Source: Physcomitrium patens
Lineage: Eukaryota > Streptophyta > Bryopsida > Funariales > Funariaceae
NCBI RefSeq assembly: GCF_000002425.4
Contig: NC_037253.1
Coordinates: forward strand, 8,303,176 to 8,367,175
DNA: 64,000 nucleotides
Direction: 5' to 3'
Under the pieces are notes generated by a model. The model worked only from the letters and a program-made list of their open reading frames with translations. It had not been told where the DNA came from and did no database searches. Below are positions 11,467-23,382 of the stretch, piece by piece (position 1 is the first letter of the stretch; every line of letters begins with the position of its first letter). The position numbers were made by a program, and so were the translations under genes.

Positions 11467-11900
11467 TCATGATAATTTAATCCCACATCTCTTAAAAAAA
11501 TCACAAGCTTCATGTGCATCCAATTCTCCTCGATCTGCAGTGATCTTTCGTACACATCTATTGCGACAAATAACTTTCTCAAGTAAAAACCTACAAATTT
11601 CTTCTGTAAACTTTGTTCTTAGTGCCATGTCTTCTACTTGGTTTGGTAAATCTTCATGAACCAAAACTAAATATCTCATTTGCTATAGTTCCATCCGATA
11701 ATAATCAAATCCACAATCCATTTAAAATAAATAGCAAAAGGATATGTTGGATGTAATCCATCTCAATGTCATATATTTGAATACATTTGACAAGTTATAC
11801 AAGATTCTATAAACTTAGTTACATCTTGATACATATTCTTTCAACATTATTATTCCTTTATTTTAGCAAAAGTAGTCCAAATTCTTCTACGTTCCGCCTA
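11467..11900 (-). pseudogene. B1 integrase core remnant
   Basis: Frame 11679-11467 includes FTEEICRFLLEKVICRNRCVRKITADRGELDAHEACDFFKRCGI, where ITADRGE matches the second catalytic Asp region of a DDE integrase. The zinc-binding part lies upstream (about 11700-11980) in broken frames. Inactive. Confidence 0.55.
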
Positions 11901-12177
11901 TAGACTCTCATGAAACTTCCTAAGTAGTCTTTGTTGATCTTCCTTGGTACCTACTACTCGTCTTTGCATTCCAATTCCTTTCTTTGGTCTTTTCTATAAA
12001 AACCCTCTTTGAAGCAAAAATCCATAAGTTTTTTTTTATTTGATTAAATATTTTTATTGATCAATTTTCTTGTTTAGTCAAGATTTTAAAATAAAGACTA
12101 ATTTTTGGTAATTTTTCTTCATAAAGCTCTTCAAAAAATATCTTGTCTTTCTTATTAAGATTTGATATTCAATAGAA

Positions 12178-12738
12178 TTATGTTAAAAAATCATCAATAT
12201 CTTCAACCATCTCATCTTCTCCTTCATATACTGCTTGAGATAACATATCTGCTATCGGATTATATTTTTTCATAACATGCCTAAATTCTGGATTTAGTGA
12301 TTTGATATAAGCAATCCATCTCAACATCGCAATATTTGGTGTTGTACAATTGGTAACCATTCTAAGTAAAGACAAACAATCTATTTTAATTACCACCATA
12401 GCTCCAATCAAATAATCCTTTTCAACTTTCATAGTTGAAACAATTCTTCATAGTTCTCTTTTTACCTGTAAATATGCACATTGGCGAATACTTAAAACTT
12501 TAGCTCCAAATTGTACTGCAAATTTGTGTCTATTCTAGTCATCTTGACCTACAGCCCATCCAATGGCAATCAGACTAGTATCCACAGTAAAAATCACTGA
12601 TCTATTGCACTTATAATCAACCTTTCTCAATATTGGAGGCAATATCAATAATTTCTTCAATCTTTGCACTGCTTTAACATGATTTTCTTCCCATTTAAAT
12701 CGATAGCGTTTGTATAATAGTTCATACAATAGATCCAT
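12178..12738 (-). pseudogene. B1 RNase H remnant
   Basis: Two frames (12738-12535 and 12432-12178). The first has the tether/RNase H start (FKWEENHVKAVQRLKKLL, then VIFTVDTSLIAIGWAVGQDD with the first catalytic Asp). The second has the later part (VIKIDCLSLLRM and IAYIKSLNPEFRHV..YNPIADMLSQA). The ADMLSrA ending is the usual end of gypsy RNase H. Confidence 0.6.
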
Positions 12739-12759
12739 TATGTGAGCATAATGAAGAAT

Positions 12760-13480
12760 CTAAATACAATAAAATATACATGCACCTAAAAACCTACAAA
12801 CCTCTGTTAAAGAACTACAGTCCTCTTTCATTCTCCCAATTGCATCAACCTTAGTCAAATCTAGTTTTCTTCCATAAAATCCACATAAATGTCCAACAAT
12901 CACAACATCTTGTACTCCAAATGTAGATTTTGTACCCGTTAATGTAAGATGAACTTCTCCAAGCCGAGTCAATATTTTTTTTACAATCTTATATATGATC
13001 AGCAACATACTTGCAACACCCCCTCTTATCTAAAATTTCATCCTTGTCTTCTTCTTTGCACCCCTTAATAGGAACATCGTCTAGAAAAGGCATAGTCTTC
13101 TTCGGAATAAAATCTCTCAATACCTTATTCATCCCATTCATCATATGTGTAATTGAGTTGGTTGCACCTTGAAAAAGAGTACACATTCTAACTAATCCAA
13201 GTGGTGTCTTCATCATTGTCATATCTCTACTTCTTTCTGCAAGTTGAAATTAGTCATAGCCCGAATACAAATCACCTATTGAATAGATTGCCTTTTTTGT
13301 AAACACCTCAGCAAATTCATCTACTATAGGCACAATTCTTCCATTCCTAATAGTTATTACTTTCTTTGGTTGCATATCTTGAATAAAACGTAATGATCAA
13401 TTTTTTTTTAGGCACTGTAAACCATCAACTAGAATATGGTACAAAAGAGGGCTCCAAAATCTTCATCTTCATCTTTTCTT
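12760..13480 (-). pseudogene. B1 reverse transcriptase remnant
   Basis: Overlapping frames 13222-12989 and 13008-12760 cover the middle and end of RT. TPLGLVRMCTLFQGATNSITHMMNGM is the usual PFGL.....P.GL.NAP..FQ..M region, and MPFLDDVPIKG carries the catalytic Asp-Asp in the form FLDD instead of Y(V/L)DD. The thumb/connection (KSTFGVQDVVIVGHLCG) follows. RT N-terminal sequence continues in broken frames to about 13480 and is then lost. Inactive through frame breaks, though the FLDD box survives. Confidence 0.65.
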
Positions 13481-13539
13481 TTAATATGGACTAAATTAGA
13501 AATTTTTTATATGGAAAAAATATTAATAAATTAATTTTA

Positions 13540-13815
13540 CTTAAAACAATAATTATATACATTGTGAATAAAAGAAGGTATGAATATTTTGGAGCATTTA
13601 AATATTTTTAATAGAATTATGTGTAAGCTAGAAAGCATTGAGGTTAAGATTAAAGATGAAGATAAATCTTTAATTTCATTAACATTGCTTCCTTTATTAT
13701 ATGAATTTTTCATCACTACTTTATTATATGTCAAAGATATAATATAATTAAAAAATATTACAACAACTTTGTTATCAAATGAATTGAAAAAAAACCAATT
13801 AATAAAATTAGACAT
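13540..13815 (+). pseudogene. copia Gag (UBN2-like) remnant
   Basis: Reads IKDEDKSLISLTLLP, then LYEFFITTLLYVKD, then TTTLLSNELKK on the plus strand with one internal stop. This is the end of a plant-type copia Gag, just before the zinc knuckle. The 92-codon minus-strand open frame over the same bases is a shadow. Confidence 0.6.
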
Positions 13816-14084
13816 CTAAAGGCCTTAACATGTTTAGAATAGCTTTACAAATAAAAGAAACAATAGAAAAAAATTGAAATCTAAATCTAGATTAAAGTTT
13901 GTGAAATCAAAAGGTTATTATTACCATGAAAAAATAAGACATTTCAAGAGGAATTATTACAAATGAAAGGAAGATCAGAAGAAAGACCAAGGTCAATCTT
14001 TAAAATAGATAAATATATATTTTTTGATAGAAAATAAGATTTTTTCTTTCAATAATCAGAACTATTGATAATTATAGTGATATA

Positions 14085-14910
14085 TGGATCTTTGATTATG
14101 GATTCTTTTATCATAAGTTTTCACACAAAGACAAGTTCAAAGGCTACAAATCTTATTATCATAGAATTATATGAATAGAAAATAATGTGGCTTACAAGAA
14201 AATTAGAATAGATATAATTTGAATCAAGGTATTTGATAGTATTTTGAGAACTTTATGAAATATCAAAGATGTATCTAAATTAGAGAAAATTTTCATTTCT
14301 CTAGCTACACTTGATTCTAATAGGTGTAGGTATAATACAAAAAGTCAAATTATTAAAATCATAAAAGAAGCCTCAGTAGTCATAAAAGGACAAAAGTGTA
14401 AAAATTTGCATTGGTTGGAAGAAGATACATTTATATATAGAGCTGCAATTGTCTTTACAAAGGAAAGAAAGATTGATTCTATTCATCTATGGCATTTTTG
14501 ATTGAATCATATGAATGAGTGAGGTCTCACAAAGCTCAATAAGCAACATTTATATGAGAGAGTCAACACTTATACGCTTGATTTTTGTAAGCATTGTATA
14601 TTTGATAAGTAATAAAAAGTTAATTTTAGTATGTTTGTACCTAATACTAAAGAGATATTTAATTAAATAAATTCAAATATTTAAAAAATTATACCAATTA
14701 TTTTAAAGTTAGGAGTATTTATTTTTTCTCTTTTATAGATGATTTCTTCAAAAAAAATATGGGTGTTTATAATGAAACAAATGAAACTTGTGTGAATTTT
14801 TTAAGCAATGAAAAATTGTAATTGAAAAATAAATATAATTAAAGATAAAATGCCCAAGATTATATAATAGTAGAGAATAAAAGTCTAAAGAATATAAACA
14901 CTTTATAAGA
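14085..14910 (+). pseudogene. copia protease to integrase remnant
   Basis: Protease start WIFDYGFFYHKFSHKDKF (catalytic DSG changed to DYG), GAG pre-integrase domain (LWHF, NHMNE, LTKLNKQ, LDFCKHCIFDK with the HX..C..C zinc residues largely present), then a poor integrase core. RT and RNase H are missing. Confidence 0.6.
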
Positions 14911-15159
14911 AGTATAGGATAGTATGTCACTTTACTACATTAGATACACATAAGTGGGTATCAATTCCTAATTTTTTAAGATATTTTTTTCTACAAATAA
15001 TTCTTAATTTTTTTTGAAGTTTTCTATATTATTATTATTTTTTAATTTAATTTTTTTTTATCTTATTTATGGCTATAAAAAATAAATTGAAGCCTTTTTT
15101 ACAAAAAATATTAAGACTAAATGCTTTTATTACTTCTTCATATTTTGCTATTATAATTT

Positions 15160-15229
15160 TTATATAAGTTATTTTATAATATAATTATTAATTTTTTCTT
15201 TTATCATATAGTCATATTACAATATAACA
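15160..15229 (-). repeat. Family B LTR fragment (start of 3' LTR of B4)
   Basis: Plus-strand tcatatagtcatattacaa then tataaca is the counterpart of the outer end of the B1 LTR at 10640-10669. On the minus strand it is preceded by a purine-rich tract. Only about 70 bp remain before the copia remnant. Confidence 0.5.
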
Positions 15230-16800
15230 TTTACCTTCTTTAAACATGTACATCTTTTCATATGTGCTAAATAATGTAAATTTTATTCTTAAATTTGTAC
15301 CATATTTTTTATATCTTTATCTAAATATTTTTGATTATTTTCATTATTTAAATCAAAATTATCTTTTTTTCTTGAAAGATTTATAACTTCAATAAGATCT
15401 TTTATATTGATTTTTGTATATCTTTGTTTGATTATCTTTACTTGCTTCTTAGCAATTGATATTGTTAACTTTGTTTTATATAGTTCTTGTAGTAAATAGG
15501 TTGTAATATCATAAATGAATGTTATCACATATGGTTCAAACCAATGCTTAAAAAACTTTCTTAAAGTATTATATTCATTTTTCAAGCTACTATCATAGAT
15601 CAAAATTCAATCATCTTTTTTAATTGCTTTAGATCTCAATTAATATTATTTATGAAATTAAGCCTTATTTCACAACCTTATCTTTTAAAACCTTTCTAAT
15701 GCTATTTACACATCTTTTGATCTTTACTAAAGTTGTTGAATCTTAATAGTTAAAAGCTCTTTTTTTATCAATCTATCTTCTTATGATAACACACTTCATT
15801 TTGATACTTTTTCTTCAATTAGTGTAATAAGTTTTTGACATGTTGTAAATTTAATATACATATACCTTATTATTGAATCATGAGTTGTTCAATCAATCCA
15901 AAATATAAATGGTAAAAGTCAAGACCATTCTCTCATCTTTTCATTATAAATTATAAATAATATTTTTATAATTGATAGATGATCATATTCACTTTTTGTA
16001 TTTCTTTTTGGATTATAAGTAATTAGTCAAAAACTTCTTAATTAATTAGTCTAAATCTTCTTATGTCTTGAAATTGTCATGAAATTCCTTTAGTAATTTT
16101 TGTTTTTTTTTATTACCTATCACTTATTGTAGTATTTTTATTTTTTTTATTTCTTCTATAAAAATCTAATTTATTGTGAAAATCTATTTTTTTTCTTTTA
16201 ATTTTTCTAAATTTTTGTATATACCAATTTATTTTCTTAATTAAATTATTTAAGTAATAATCAATATTCAATAATTCTTTTTTATAAAGATCTTCAAAAA
16301 AAATATACTTTTTTTGGTGACATTTGAAATTAAATAGAAATTTGTTCCAACATCATCAATATCTTCAACCAACTTATTTTTTTCTTTATATCTTGCTAAA
16401 GATAATATGTTTACTGCCAAGTTGTCTTTTCTAGCAATATGTCTAAATTCAAGATTCAATAGTTTGATATAGAAAATCTATCTTAGCGTTATAATATTTG
16501 GTGTTGAAAAATTTGTAATTATTCTAAATAATAGCAAGCAATTTTTTTCAATTACTATCATTATACTTATCAAAGAATCTTCTTTAACTGTCATAGCCAA
16601 AATGACTCTTCATTATTTTCTTTTAAATTATAAATATACATGTTAGAAATTATTTTAAACCTCAACTCCAAATCAAACTACAAATCTATTTCTACTTAAA
16701 TCATCTTAATTATAATCTATAAAATAATAATATAAGTAGTATCTATAATAAGAATTATTAAGCTATAATATTCATAATTAATTTTTATTAAAATTTGAGA
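15229..16800 (-). mobile_element. Family B gypsy fragment B4
   Basis: Minus-strand pol remnant. The 104-codon frame 15603-15289 matches the B1 integrase C-terminus at 11004-10735 (KFFKHWFEPYV, SIAKKQVKI). The 63-codon frame 16459-16268 matches the end of B1 RNase H (NLEFRHIARKDNLAVNILSLARYKE). Most of the integrase core present in B1 (about 11460-11870) is missing here, a deletion near 16020. The copy ends near 16800, where family A LTR sequence begins. Confidence 0.65.
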
Positions 16801-16804
16801 TTTA

Positions 16805-17053
16805 AAAATAAAATATATATTTTTTATATGTGTACCATATTATTAGATTGTACTACAAATTATTCACATGTGCAATATATAATTTATTTGTTGGCTTAGT
16901 TTTTAATCTATAATCAATTATAAATATATATAAAGTCAAATATATATATTTATGAAGCTTTTAAGAAGCTTTATCATAAGATAATATCAAATCTATTTTC
17001 ATTTATCTTCTATCTAACACTTCTTATTTAGATAAATATGTATATCTGTGACA
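16805..17053 (-). repeat. Family A 3' LTR fragment of A3
   Basis: Minus strand starts TGTCACAGAT at 17053, right after a purine-rich tract, matching the start of the intact family A 3' LTR. Plus-strand atgaagcttttaagaagctt matches the U3 segment with the paired AAGCTT sites. Only about 250 of 530-558 bp remain. Confidence 0.65.
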
Positions 17054-17064
17054 TTATCTTCTTT

Positions 17065-17550
17065 TCTAAGGACAAGTTTCATAAGGAGCAATCATCATAT
17101 GTTGAAGAAGTCCAAAATACAGTAAATTTTTTTTTGCCACATACTCTGATCTTTGTATCCTTTGAAGGTAGTTGATAGGTTTTCTTAGCCATTGATGATG
17201 TCTTATTCTAGGATAAAAGACTATCTTATTATTTGATTGTTTTTGAGGCCTTTATAACTTTTTTCAAATAAAAAAGTTGTAAGACCATCAAGAGACATTC
17301 TTATCTCTAATAATATTATCAAACATCAAGAATTTCTTCCAAAATCGAGATATCAAATGCATTGTATCTTGCCAACTATTCAAGAAAGAACTTATTATTC
17401 TTAAAGATACTCATGTCAATTATATTGTCTTAAAGGCTATGACAATCACAATGACTTGTTTGATAAGTCAGCAATTGATAATTTTTAAGTTGAATCTGCT
17501 AATTATTGATTCTCCATCTTCTTAGTGCTACAAATATATATAAATTATAA
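17065..17550 (-). pseudogene. orfX remnant of A3
   Basis: The minus strand between the 3' LTR and pol aligns with orfX of the young copy (58185-58607): a GCAGATTCAAC-like start, the GATATCTCGATTTTGGAAG segment (family A: gtatcacgaccttggaag), then the region for VLFEGSYEGL near 17260. Many stops. Its presence in a third, much older copy shows that orfX is a standing component of family A. Confidence 0.5.
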
Positions 17551-17579
17551 ATAAAGATAGAAGGTAAAATATAATCTTT

Positions 17580-20500
17580 CCTAAATTACATCTTTTTTAT
17601 AATAAAGATTTTTTATTTTTTAATTTGATTTTGATAGATGCCAATAATGAAAAGCATCAACTTCTTTTGCTATATTTGCAAGATTCTTTGCTAGCTCCCA
17701 TGTGTATTTACTAATATCATATTTCTACCAATGAATAAGATATTTTAACTTATTTTGGCATTGCCTTGAATCTAAGATCTCTTCTACCTTAAACTCTTGA
17801 TTATCATCTATTTCTATAGAAAGAGGTGGTATTTGTCTTTTTTTTGAGTTACTTATAGTTTTATATGGCTGAAGAAAAAATATGTGGAATACATGATGAA
17901 CCTTTTTAGATTTCGATAGATATAATTGATAAGCAATAAAATTGATTTATTTACAAAAAAATATGATTTAAGTCTAAAATAATCAAACTTATTACAAAGG
18001 GCATATAATCTTGATATTTTGACAAAGTAATCAATTTTTATCTTTATTACCAAAAAAAGTAGATGTAATTGATAAGCAATGAAATTGATTTATTCACAAG
18101 TAGAAAATGATTATTTCTTTTAATTGTACTTTTATTGTTATATGTAATTCAAATAAATAATTTATTAAATTTTTTATCATATAATTATTAACTTTTGAAA
18201 AGTTAAAAGTATTAATTTATAATAATTATAATTACTAAAAGAAATATTTATTGTATAAAAAAATATATTATATTATTATAAGCAATCTGCCAATTAAATT
18301 TTTTTTCCAATTATCTTATTGGTACTTCATGATATACTTCTAATACTATTCTAAAATTTGGTTTATATACTTTGTTTATCTATTGATTTGAAGATGAAAA
18401 ATTGAATCTAATTTTATATCTACCTTTAGAATCTTAAAAAATATTTTTCAAAATCTTGATACAAATTGAATCCTTATATATAATATGATATTCTTGGACA
18501 ATCTATGATAGTGATAGATGTTGTCAAAAAAAAAGCTTAGTAATTTTTTTATTATTAATATATTTTATATATGATATAAAATATACCATCTTAATAAAAT
18601 GATCTATTATTAAAAATATAGAATTATACAAACTTGAGATTGAAAGATCCATGATAAAATCCATGAAAACAAAAAAATCATGGTTTTTTTGGAATAGGTA
18701 ATGGCTGAAGAAGTCTACAAGGTTGATGATGATGAATTTTTGATCTTGAATAAATGTCATATGATTGTACAAAGTATTTGACTGCCTTCTATATTTCAGG
18801 CTACTAAAAACCTTTTTATATTTGCTCAAAAGTTTTATTGTATCCAAAATTTCCACCTATTGGAAAGTCATGATAAGCTTAAAGAATGCATAATTGTATT
18901 TCATCTTTTAGATTATATAATCATCTTTTGAAACAGAGTAAATTATTTTTGAAGTTAAATCTAAAAATCTTAAGAGATTTAAAAGAATTATTTTTAATAT
19001 TTTAAATAAAAATATTAAAAGATATATTCAATTGAAATTATTTGAAAAAAGTTGAATCAAGAATCAATGTTATTTTTATTGGTTGGAGATGAAAATACCT
19101 TGGTTTTAAGAGAATTATTTTTTATTGATTAAAAATTATATATTTTTTTAGATATAAGATAAAATTATCTAAAAATAATATTTAATAAAATTTATTTTTT
19201 AAAATTGAGAAGTAATCTTGAAATCAAATCTTAATAAAGACATGCTCCATTAGGCTTGGCAATGATTCAAAATATTTGCTAATATGAAGTATTTAAGGTT
19301 CTTGTGAATCATATAAATGGTAAATGGACTAGAAGCATCTTCTAAATCATAATTCCATTCTTAAAATAAATCCACGATTACAAGAAGCTCATTGTTGTGA
19401 ATCTTGTAATTAATCTTAGTTGCTGAAAATTTCTTAGAATAGAAAGGTATAAAGTGGAGCTTATCATCTACTCTTATTTGTGACAACATTGCACCTATTG
19501 CAAAGTTTGATGTGTTTTATTCCATAAAAAATGCTTTAAAAAAGTCAATATAATATAAGTTTGATGTAGAAATAAATACTATCCTCAAGGTTTCAAAAGA
19601 TGCTTCAACTTCTCTGTTCCACTTAAGTTTGTCTTTATATGACAAATTTATATGAAGAGTCATAACTTGAAAAAAATTCTTCATAAATTTTTGGTAATAA
19701 TTAGCAAATTACATATCTTTGATTGTTTTTGAGATCTTCAAATCTATAATAGTATGAACCTTCTTAGGATCCATCATAAGGCCATCATTTGAAATGATAT
19801 ATTTTAAGAAGTCAACTTGAATAATATGAAATTTATACTTTTCTATCTTAGTATATAATCCTGTATCTTTAAGTTTTTGTAGCACTCAACAAACATAAAG
19901 TTCATGCTCTTTTATATTTATATAATAGACTAAAATATCATTTAAATAATAGATGACAAATTTTTTAAGAAATTCACAAAAACCATCATTTATTAGATGT
20001 TAAAAATGATTGGTGTATTCATGAATTCAAAAGGTATGATATTATATTTAAATTATCTATACCTAGTTGAAAATATAGTCTTTTATTTATGTCTTTCTTT
20101 AATATATACCAAGTTGTATGCTCTTCATAGATCTATTTTTGTAAAGATCTTTGTTTGATTGAATTGATCAAAAATTTGTGAAATCAAAGATAGAGGATAT
20201 CTATTCTTGATGATGATCTTATTGAATCTTCAATAGTCTACACATATCTATAAAGATTTTTTTTTTTTTTTTACAAATAAAATAAGAGTTCTTGTTATAG
20301 ATATACAATAGTATATAAATTTTTTTGCCAAGTTTTTATTAATATATTATTTAAATGCAATCAATTTATTTTACAATAAATTATAGGTTGGTCCAAATAG
20401 TCTTTAAGCTCTATCTTGAAGATCAATGGAATAGTCATATGAATGATACTCTAAAAAAATATTTATATTATATTTCTGAAAAATATTTTGATAAACTTGG

Positions 20501-20860
20501 TATTAGTTTAGAGTATTATTTGAAGACTTTTATCTTTTAAAAATAGATGTAGCATTTATAGCAAAAGTTGACTATTTTTTTTTACATGCATAAAAGCTCT
20601 TATGCCTATCAACAAGGATTTGGTTGTATTAGACTCATGGATTTTTATTTGATTAATAGGATCCTAGACTAAACTAAGATTATAAGAAGTCTAATCTATT
20701 TAAGGATTATACTTCTTTAGCTACAATAATCCTATAACAAATGGATTTAATAGAGATCTAATAACATTGAATATTAGTAAGCTATTATAATCTTTAGTTG
20801 CTATATCTAAAAAAATTGTTTCATAGATAATATCTATAAAGGACAAAAAACATCCATCTA
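17580..20860 (-). pseudogene. A3 pol remnant (RT, RNase H, integrase, chromodomain)
   Basis: Chromodomain and GPY/F regions lie at about 17620-18050. The integrase core frame 18856-18524 contains MDFIMDLSISSLYNSIFLIIDHFIKM. RNase H and RT lie at about 19190-20560. About 50 bp around 17919-17970 are repeated at 18061-18112, a local duplication in the integrase C-terminal part. Inactive. Confidence 0.6.
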
Positions 20861-20864
20861 TGAT

Positions 20865-21086
20865 TTATATATATATATATATGGATTTATTCTTTATGAC
20901 TAAATATATATATATATATTTTTTGATAAAGTCTCCATTTATAAAACAAGTTAAGGCTCTTGAATCTAGTAAGGCAAAGACTTTGTAATTTCTTGATCCT
21001 AAATAAACTTCTATTATATAACAAGATGATGGATCTGAAAATACAATAAATCCTTTTTCACATATTACATAAAGCTCCAACCACAT
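20865..21086 (-). pseudogene. A3 retropepsin remnant
   Basis: Frame with SDPSSCYIIEVYLGSRNYKVFALLDSRALTCFINGDF, aligned with family A protease (SEPSPCFIIDVRLGP..., FALVDSGASSCFLDEEF). The active-site Asp-Ser-Gly reads Asp-Ser-Arg, so it is dead. Confidence 0.65.
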
Positions 21087-21099
21087 GATTCCTATTATA

Positions 21100-21750
21100 G
21101 TTGAAGAAACTTATTTTTCAAAAAATCACCCTCTTTAAAAACCATACTCTTTATTTTATATATTGCATTGCATCTTTGAATAATGTTGAACAATGTATTT
21201 AGGTTCTCTATAATATAATCATAATTTTTTTTAATCATACTAAATTTTTTCTTATTCAATAAGAGACTTGAATTGTACTAAGTCAATTTGCATAAGATCA
21301 AATCTTAATAATAAGTTTTTATAAATTTAGAAGATATTATCATAACTTGATTTATACATCTCTAATCAAATTTTTATTTTTAGTGTCTTTCCAAGAATTG
21401 ATTGTAGCATGCAATGGCTTGAGTAATAAGTTACTCCAAAGAATGTATTCTTCATATAGTCAATAATAAATCTTTGAAGTTATCTTTTAATCCATATTAA
21501 AATTGATTGATAAGGACTTTGCTATAATAATATATATTATAAATAAGATTTTGGAATTTTGTAGTATATATGGTGGTTGAACATGATCTTTATCATAAAG
21601 ATACAAACTTGTTCTTTACTATCTTTTTTCAATCAAAATTTTCAAAAGTGGCCATAAATACTTTTAAGAATGAATTCAGATTGTAGCAAAGATATGAATC
21701 TTTTTCCATAAAAAGTGGAAATCAAGAGAGAGCACTTTTATAAAAAAATG
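21100..21750 (-). pseudogene. A3 gag remnant
   Basis: Minus-strand continuation upstream of the protease. Short stretches fit family A/A2 Gag, including the knuckle region near 21150-21200 and the capsid segment near 21500-21680. No long open stretch. Confidence 0.4.
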
Positions 21751-21789
21751 TATCTATAAATCCAACTTGAATAAATCCATCAAAGTATT

Positions 21790-22235
21790 GAAAAAGATAT
21801 GACTATCATGTATATAAATTTCTTATAATTATTATTTAAGTGATATGAATAGTTAGAAGTAGATAAAAGTAGATTAATTTCATAATATCTATTAGAAAAA
21901 CTTCCTAGAAGCTTTATAGATGCTACTTTGACTTTATATGTATTTGTAGTTGATTGATAGGTTAGAAACTTGGTTAATAAATTAACCACATACTTTATAT
22001 GTATTGATAGCTTGTTAAATAAGCTAATTATATGGTACCTATATAAAGAAATTTTCTTGTAAGTTAAGATACGTGTCATACAAAGTCAACACATTTTGAA
22101 AGTCTAGTAGAATTTTGTCATATAGCTCCTAGATAGATATTATAAATAAAGACAAAAATGAAGCTTTCTTCACTCTTATCAATTCTTTTCTTATTTTTAG
22201 TCTATTTTAAAAAAGTCTTTAGATTATTCTCCAAA
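21790..22235 (+). repeat. Family A LTR fragment (plus orientation)
   Basis: Matches the family A LTR in forward direction: CTTCCTAGAAGCTTTATAG, TTTGACTTTATATG, the gttagaaacttggt segment, a CTTCACTCTT arm near 22168 and the tcttatttttagtct segment near 22195. The left terminus is uncertain and the U5 end is missing. Its orientation is opposite to A3 next to it, so it is a separate insertion or an inverted remnant. Confidence 0.6.
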
Positions 22236-22532
22236 TAGTATTAAATGAATTTCTTTAATTTGAGATAAAATCTTTTTATAATCTTATCTATAATCAACAA
22301 TATATTTGTAGTATCTCCTCATATCTAAAATTTTATTTTTTTTCTTTTTTTATATCCTTTGATAGGAACATCATTTAAAAAAGATATAGTTTTGTTAAAA
22401 ATAAAATTTCTAAATATCTTATTTATTCCATTTATTATATATGCAATTGAATAAGAGGTACTTTGTAAAAGAATATACATTTCAATTAGTCCAAAAAGAA
22501 TTCTCATTTTTGTCAAATCTCTATTTCTTCAT
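22235..22532 (-). pseudogene. B2 reverse transcriptase, downstream part
   Basis: Frame 22516-22325 reads MTKMRILFGLIEMYILLQSTSYSIAYIINGI, then TISFLNDVPIKGYKK, aligned with the B1 RT frame 13222-12989. The catalytic box is FLND instead of FLDD, so the first Asp is lost. At 22533 the RT is interrupted by a plus-strand family B LTR, and its upstream part resumes at about 30230. Confidence 0.65.
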
Positions 22533-22820
22533 TGTAGTGATGTAATACAATTATATAATGAAAGTATAATCAAAATTAAATTTTTAATTAATATTTAATT
22601 ATCTTGATTCAATAATATTTCAAGGTATCTAAAAATAGCTTTTATAAAAGCCTCTTAGAATATTTTCTTATCTTAATAGTTAGTAGGTTGAAGATTAGTT
22701 AGTAATTTTATCCTCTACTTATAGAGACTCTTTTATTACTTTAAAAGACCATAAATTAATAAAATCAAATTAAAAGAGATAAATAATTAGTATAGTTGAT
22801 ACAAGGATTAAGTTGAGAGT

Positions 22821-22825
22821 AGAGT
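22821..22825 (+). repeat. Target site duplication AGAGT (left) of A1
   Basis: AGAGT at 22821-22825 and 29183-29187 flank the element exactly. Confidence 0.85.
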
Positions 22826-23380
22826 TGTCATAGATATACACATGTAAGCCAATAATTACATGTATAAATAGGTAGAAGTAAGTAAAAGTAAATAAAAGTA
22901 AATTAATTCTATAATATTTGGTATGGAAGCTTCCTAGAAGCTTCATAGATACTGCTTTGACTTTATAAGTATCTTTAATTGACTTTTTGGATTAGAAACG
23001 TGGTCAACAAGTTGGCCATGTGCCACACATATTAGCTTGAAGACCAAACTAACTAAGTGGCCCACATGTAGAAAAACTTGCCTTGTAAGTCAAGGCATGT
23101 GTCCTACAAAGTCAATACATATTGGAGGTCCTATAGAACATCGCCACGTAGCCCCTAGTTAGATAGTACATATAGAGACAAGAGTGAAGCATTCTTCACT
23201 CTTCTCAACTCCATTCTTTCTTCCAGTCTAGTTTCAAGGGTCTCAAGTTTTCTTGGCTTTTGGCAACAGCCATTCCAGTTTCTTTTTTTAAATACATATC
23301 AAGTTATTTCTATTTTATCATCTTTCTTTGAAAGAAGTCTCACTTATTTATTTGTCTTTATTATGTTCTTATCTTTGACA
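22826..23380 (+). repeat. A1 5' LTR
   Basis: 555 bp, TGTCATAGATATACACATG... to ...CTTTGACA. It contains the arms AAGAGTGAAG (23180-23189) and CTTCACTCTT (23194-23203) and the presumed transcript start CACTCTTCTCAA (23197-23208), with one change relative to the young copy. Confidence 0.9.
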
Positions 23381-23382
23381 GA

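Larger units (their letters stand above)
10670..13495 (-). mobile_element. Family B gypsy element B1, internal 3' part
   Basis: Minus-strand pol remnant reading RT, RNase H, integrase in that order towards the 3' LTR at 10669, the Ty3/gypsy order. The 5' part (gag, protease, RT N-terminus) is missing: at about 13495 the sequence switches to a plus-strand Ty1/copia remnant. The same pol recurs at 60142-63715 (B3), 15229-16800 (B4) and 22235-22532/30230-30640 (B2). Confidence 0.7.
13500..15160 (+). mobile_element. Decayed Ty1/copia element, internal part
   Basis: Plus-strand order is characteristic of copia. At 13600-13815 there is a UBN2-like Gag end (IKDEDKSLISLTLLPLLYEFFITTLLY and TLLSNELKK). 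A CCHC-like knuckle with lost Cys lies at about 13905-13970, a protease start (WIFDYGFFYH, in place of W..DSG.S.H) at about 14085-14125, and a GAG pre-integrase motif (IHLWHF..NHMNE.GLTKLNKQ..., then LDFCKHCIFDK) at 14480-14610. Integrase core fragments (MISSKKIWVFI) follow to about 14900. Many stops and no intact frame. No LTRs were found, and it sits between two family B fragments. Confidence 0.65.
16805..21750 (-). mobile_element. Decayed family A chromovirus, copy A3 (minus strand)
   Basis: On the minus strand: gag remnant, protease, RT/RNase H, integrase with chromodomain, orfX remnant, purine tract, start of the 3' LTR at 17053. Domain order and sequence match the intact copy at 52846-59178 throughout. 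It is much more AT-rich, with few open stretches. The 5' LTR was not found in the expected orientation: the LTR piece at 21790-22235 points the other way. Confidence 0.7.
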
